Below, in pieces: positions 4,324 to 5,423 of a stretch of DNA of 5,423 nucleotides (positions within the stretch are counted from its first letter, which is position 1; every line of letters starts with the position of its first letter). The notes beneath the pieces are model-generated. The model worked only from the letters and a program-made list of their open reading frames with translations. It was not told where the DNA came from and did no database searches. The stretch is from Bacillota bacterium (lineage in GTDB: Bacteria > Bacillota > Bacilli > Bacillales > Cytobacillaceae): the NCBI GenBank assembly GCA_030705745.1, contig JAUZPT010000222.1:1-5423 (forward strand), given 5' to 3'. A program made the position numbers and the translations under genes.

Positions 4324-5401
4324 ATGAAAGAATAGAACTGGCTATAACTTTATTGCGGCCGTGTTCCTTTGCCATGTACAAAGCCTCGTCTGCCCTTTTT
4401 AATAAATCTTTGGCTAAATCCTTTTCATGAAGTTCAGAAGCACCGAAACTGCACGTAAGCGTCCCAACGCTAATAAAATCATGTGATTCGATTAATACCC
4501 GCAAAGATTCAGCCTCGGTTTTTATATCAAAAAGATTTTTATCTTTTCCGATCCAGAGAAATTCCTCGCCACCCCAGCGGCCAAAATAATCCGTTTGGGG
4601 GAGGAAATTTTGTACGAGTTGAGCCAATTCTTTTAAAATTGAATCTCCCACATCGTGTCCGAATGTATCGTTGACCTTTTTAAAATAATCGACATCAAAA
4701 AGGACAACGGATAGGGAAGTAGAATTGTGTCGTGCAAGCTCGATTTCCATATGCAGCTGCAAATCCATTTTTCTGCGATTTGGCAACTCCGTTAAGTAAT
4801 CGGTATGTGCACGATGATGAGCGACTTCCGCTTGAAGATAAATTTCAATGACACGTTGAAAATAATAAAGAGCAATAATATAGCCGAAAGTTGACAAGAA
4901 AAATTGGATGAGGGTATCCAACGTATCACCGTTCACAAACCCGCTGAAGAAAATATGATAGATTCCGGGTATCAAAATCAATAAATAGATAAAAAGTGAG
5001 ATGGCAAGCGCCATTTTTCCTCGAAAGGTAAAGAAAAGGAGAATGAATAAAAGCGAAACCCAATAAGACACCGTGCCAATATCGCTGTACCCATTTCTGC
5101 CAAGATCGAAAATAAGATTGCTATACATTCGCAGAAGAAAAATAAACATACCTATAAAGGTAATGGCTGATTCGATGTATCGGAAATTGGAATTTTTGTG
5201 GAGCATGCATAAATAAATAACCGTAAGGCCGATGCACAAAGTCCCAAACGTGATGAGATTAACGAGCCCCAAAGCCCGATTGTGGACTACAATTGCAAAA
5301 ATAAGTGTGAATCCAATGATGAACACAGGCAACAATATGGTAAAGATCCTTTTTTTTAACTCTGTAAATCGCTGATTATTATAAAAAATTTTATCCATCA
5401 T
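4322..5401 (-). CDS. Membrane-bound diguanylate cyclase (GGDEF domain)
   Basis: Makes c-di-GMP from two GTP, a messenger controlling motility and biofilm choices. The protein has 359 residues. Residues 17-182 contain about six membrane helices (near 18-38, 45-67, 76-92, 111-126, 129-150, 162-182), probably a sensor of unknown ligand. A short coiled linker, about 183-200, leads to the cytoplasmic GGDEF domain. It keeps DYLTELPNRR (201-210), metal ligand Asp236 in FDVD, FKKVND with Asn244, GHDVGD with Asp253, and an intact GGEEF (277-281), so it should be active. The inhibitory RxxD site reads PQTD (268-271): the Arg is lost. No EAL domain is present. AGGATG (5412-5417) lies 10 nt before the ATG, and an in-frame TGA at 5411-5413 rules out an earlier start. 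The general layout is that of B. subtilis DgcK, without proof of orthology. Its promoter lies outside the window. Confidence 0.93.
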   Translation of the reverse strand: MMDKIFYNNQRFTELKKRIFTILLPVFIIGFTLIFAIVVHNRALGLVNLITFGTLCIGLTVIYLCMLHKNSNFRYIESAITFIGMFIFLLRMYSNLIFDLGRNGYSDIGTVSYWVSLLFILLFFTFRGKMALAISLFIYLLILIPGIYHIFFSGFVNGDTLDTLIQFFLSTFGYIIALYYFQRVIEIYLQAEVAHHRAHTDYLTELPNRRKMDLQLHMEIELARHNSTSLSVVLFDVDYFKKVNDTFGHDVGDSILKELAQLVQNFLPQTDYFGRWGGEEFLWIGKDKNLFDIKTEAESLRVLIESHDFISVGTLTCSFGASELHEKDLAKDLLKRADEALYMAKEHGRNKVIASSILS

Positions 5402-5423
5402 GAAGTAATTTCATCCTACTTTA

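Overview
The window looks like chromosomal DNA of a Bacillaceae-type Firmicute. It is AT-rich, has strong Shine-Dalgarno sequences close to AGGAGG/GGTGA, sigma-A-like promoters and U-tract intrinsic terminators, and its proteins resemble Bacillus families. I see no tRNA, rRNA, insertion sequence or CRISPR array. The species cannot be named from the sequence.

Layout: (1) positions 1-1138, minus strand, the N-terminal 379 residues of a class A penicillin-binding protein (peptidoglycan glycosyltransferase plus the first part of the transpeptidase), cut by the window edge just after its SxxK motif. Its leader carries a good promoter and a stem-loop next to the predicted transcript start. (2) 1395-1661, plus strand, divergent from it, an orphan phiLC3-type holin with its own terminator. 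(3) 1798-2619, minus, a Cof/YidA-type HAD phosphatase ending at a clean terminator. (4) 2771-3097, minus, upstream of the phosphatase and in the same direction, a small stand-alone receiver-like protein of the predicted 'cyclic-phosphate processing' (cREC) type. (5) 3098-3433, a gene-free, regulation-rich stretch. (6) 3434-3793 and 3813-4184, plus, two paralogous four-helix membrane proteins (DUF3147-like) in one operon. (7) 4322-5401, minus, convergent with that operon across a bidirectional terminator, a six-helix membrane diguanylate cyclase with an intact GGEEF motif and a degenerate inhibitory site.

Most of the genes act at the envelope or in signalling: wall synthesis, a membrane-permeabilising protein, a membrane protein pair and a c-di-GMP synthase. 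They form separate transcription units and do not make one obvious pathway. The most interesting unit is the membrane protein pair. The two paralogs have opposite charge distributions, predicting opposite membrane orientation, as in known antiparallel heterodimeric small transporters and channels. The operon is preceded by an 18-bp inverted repeat that matches the CRP/FNR pattern exactly and the Rex pattern with one mismatch, and by a near-match to a catabolite response element. This suggests control by redox state, oxygen or carbon supply. The second point of interest is the cREC protein upstream of a phosphatase.
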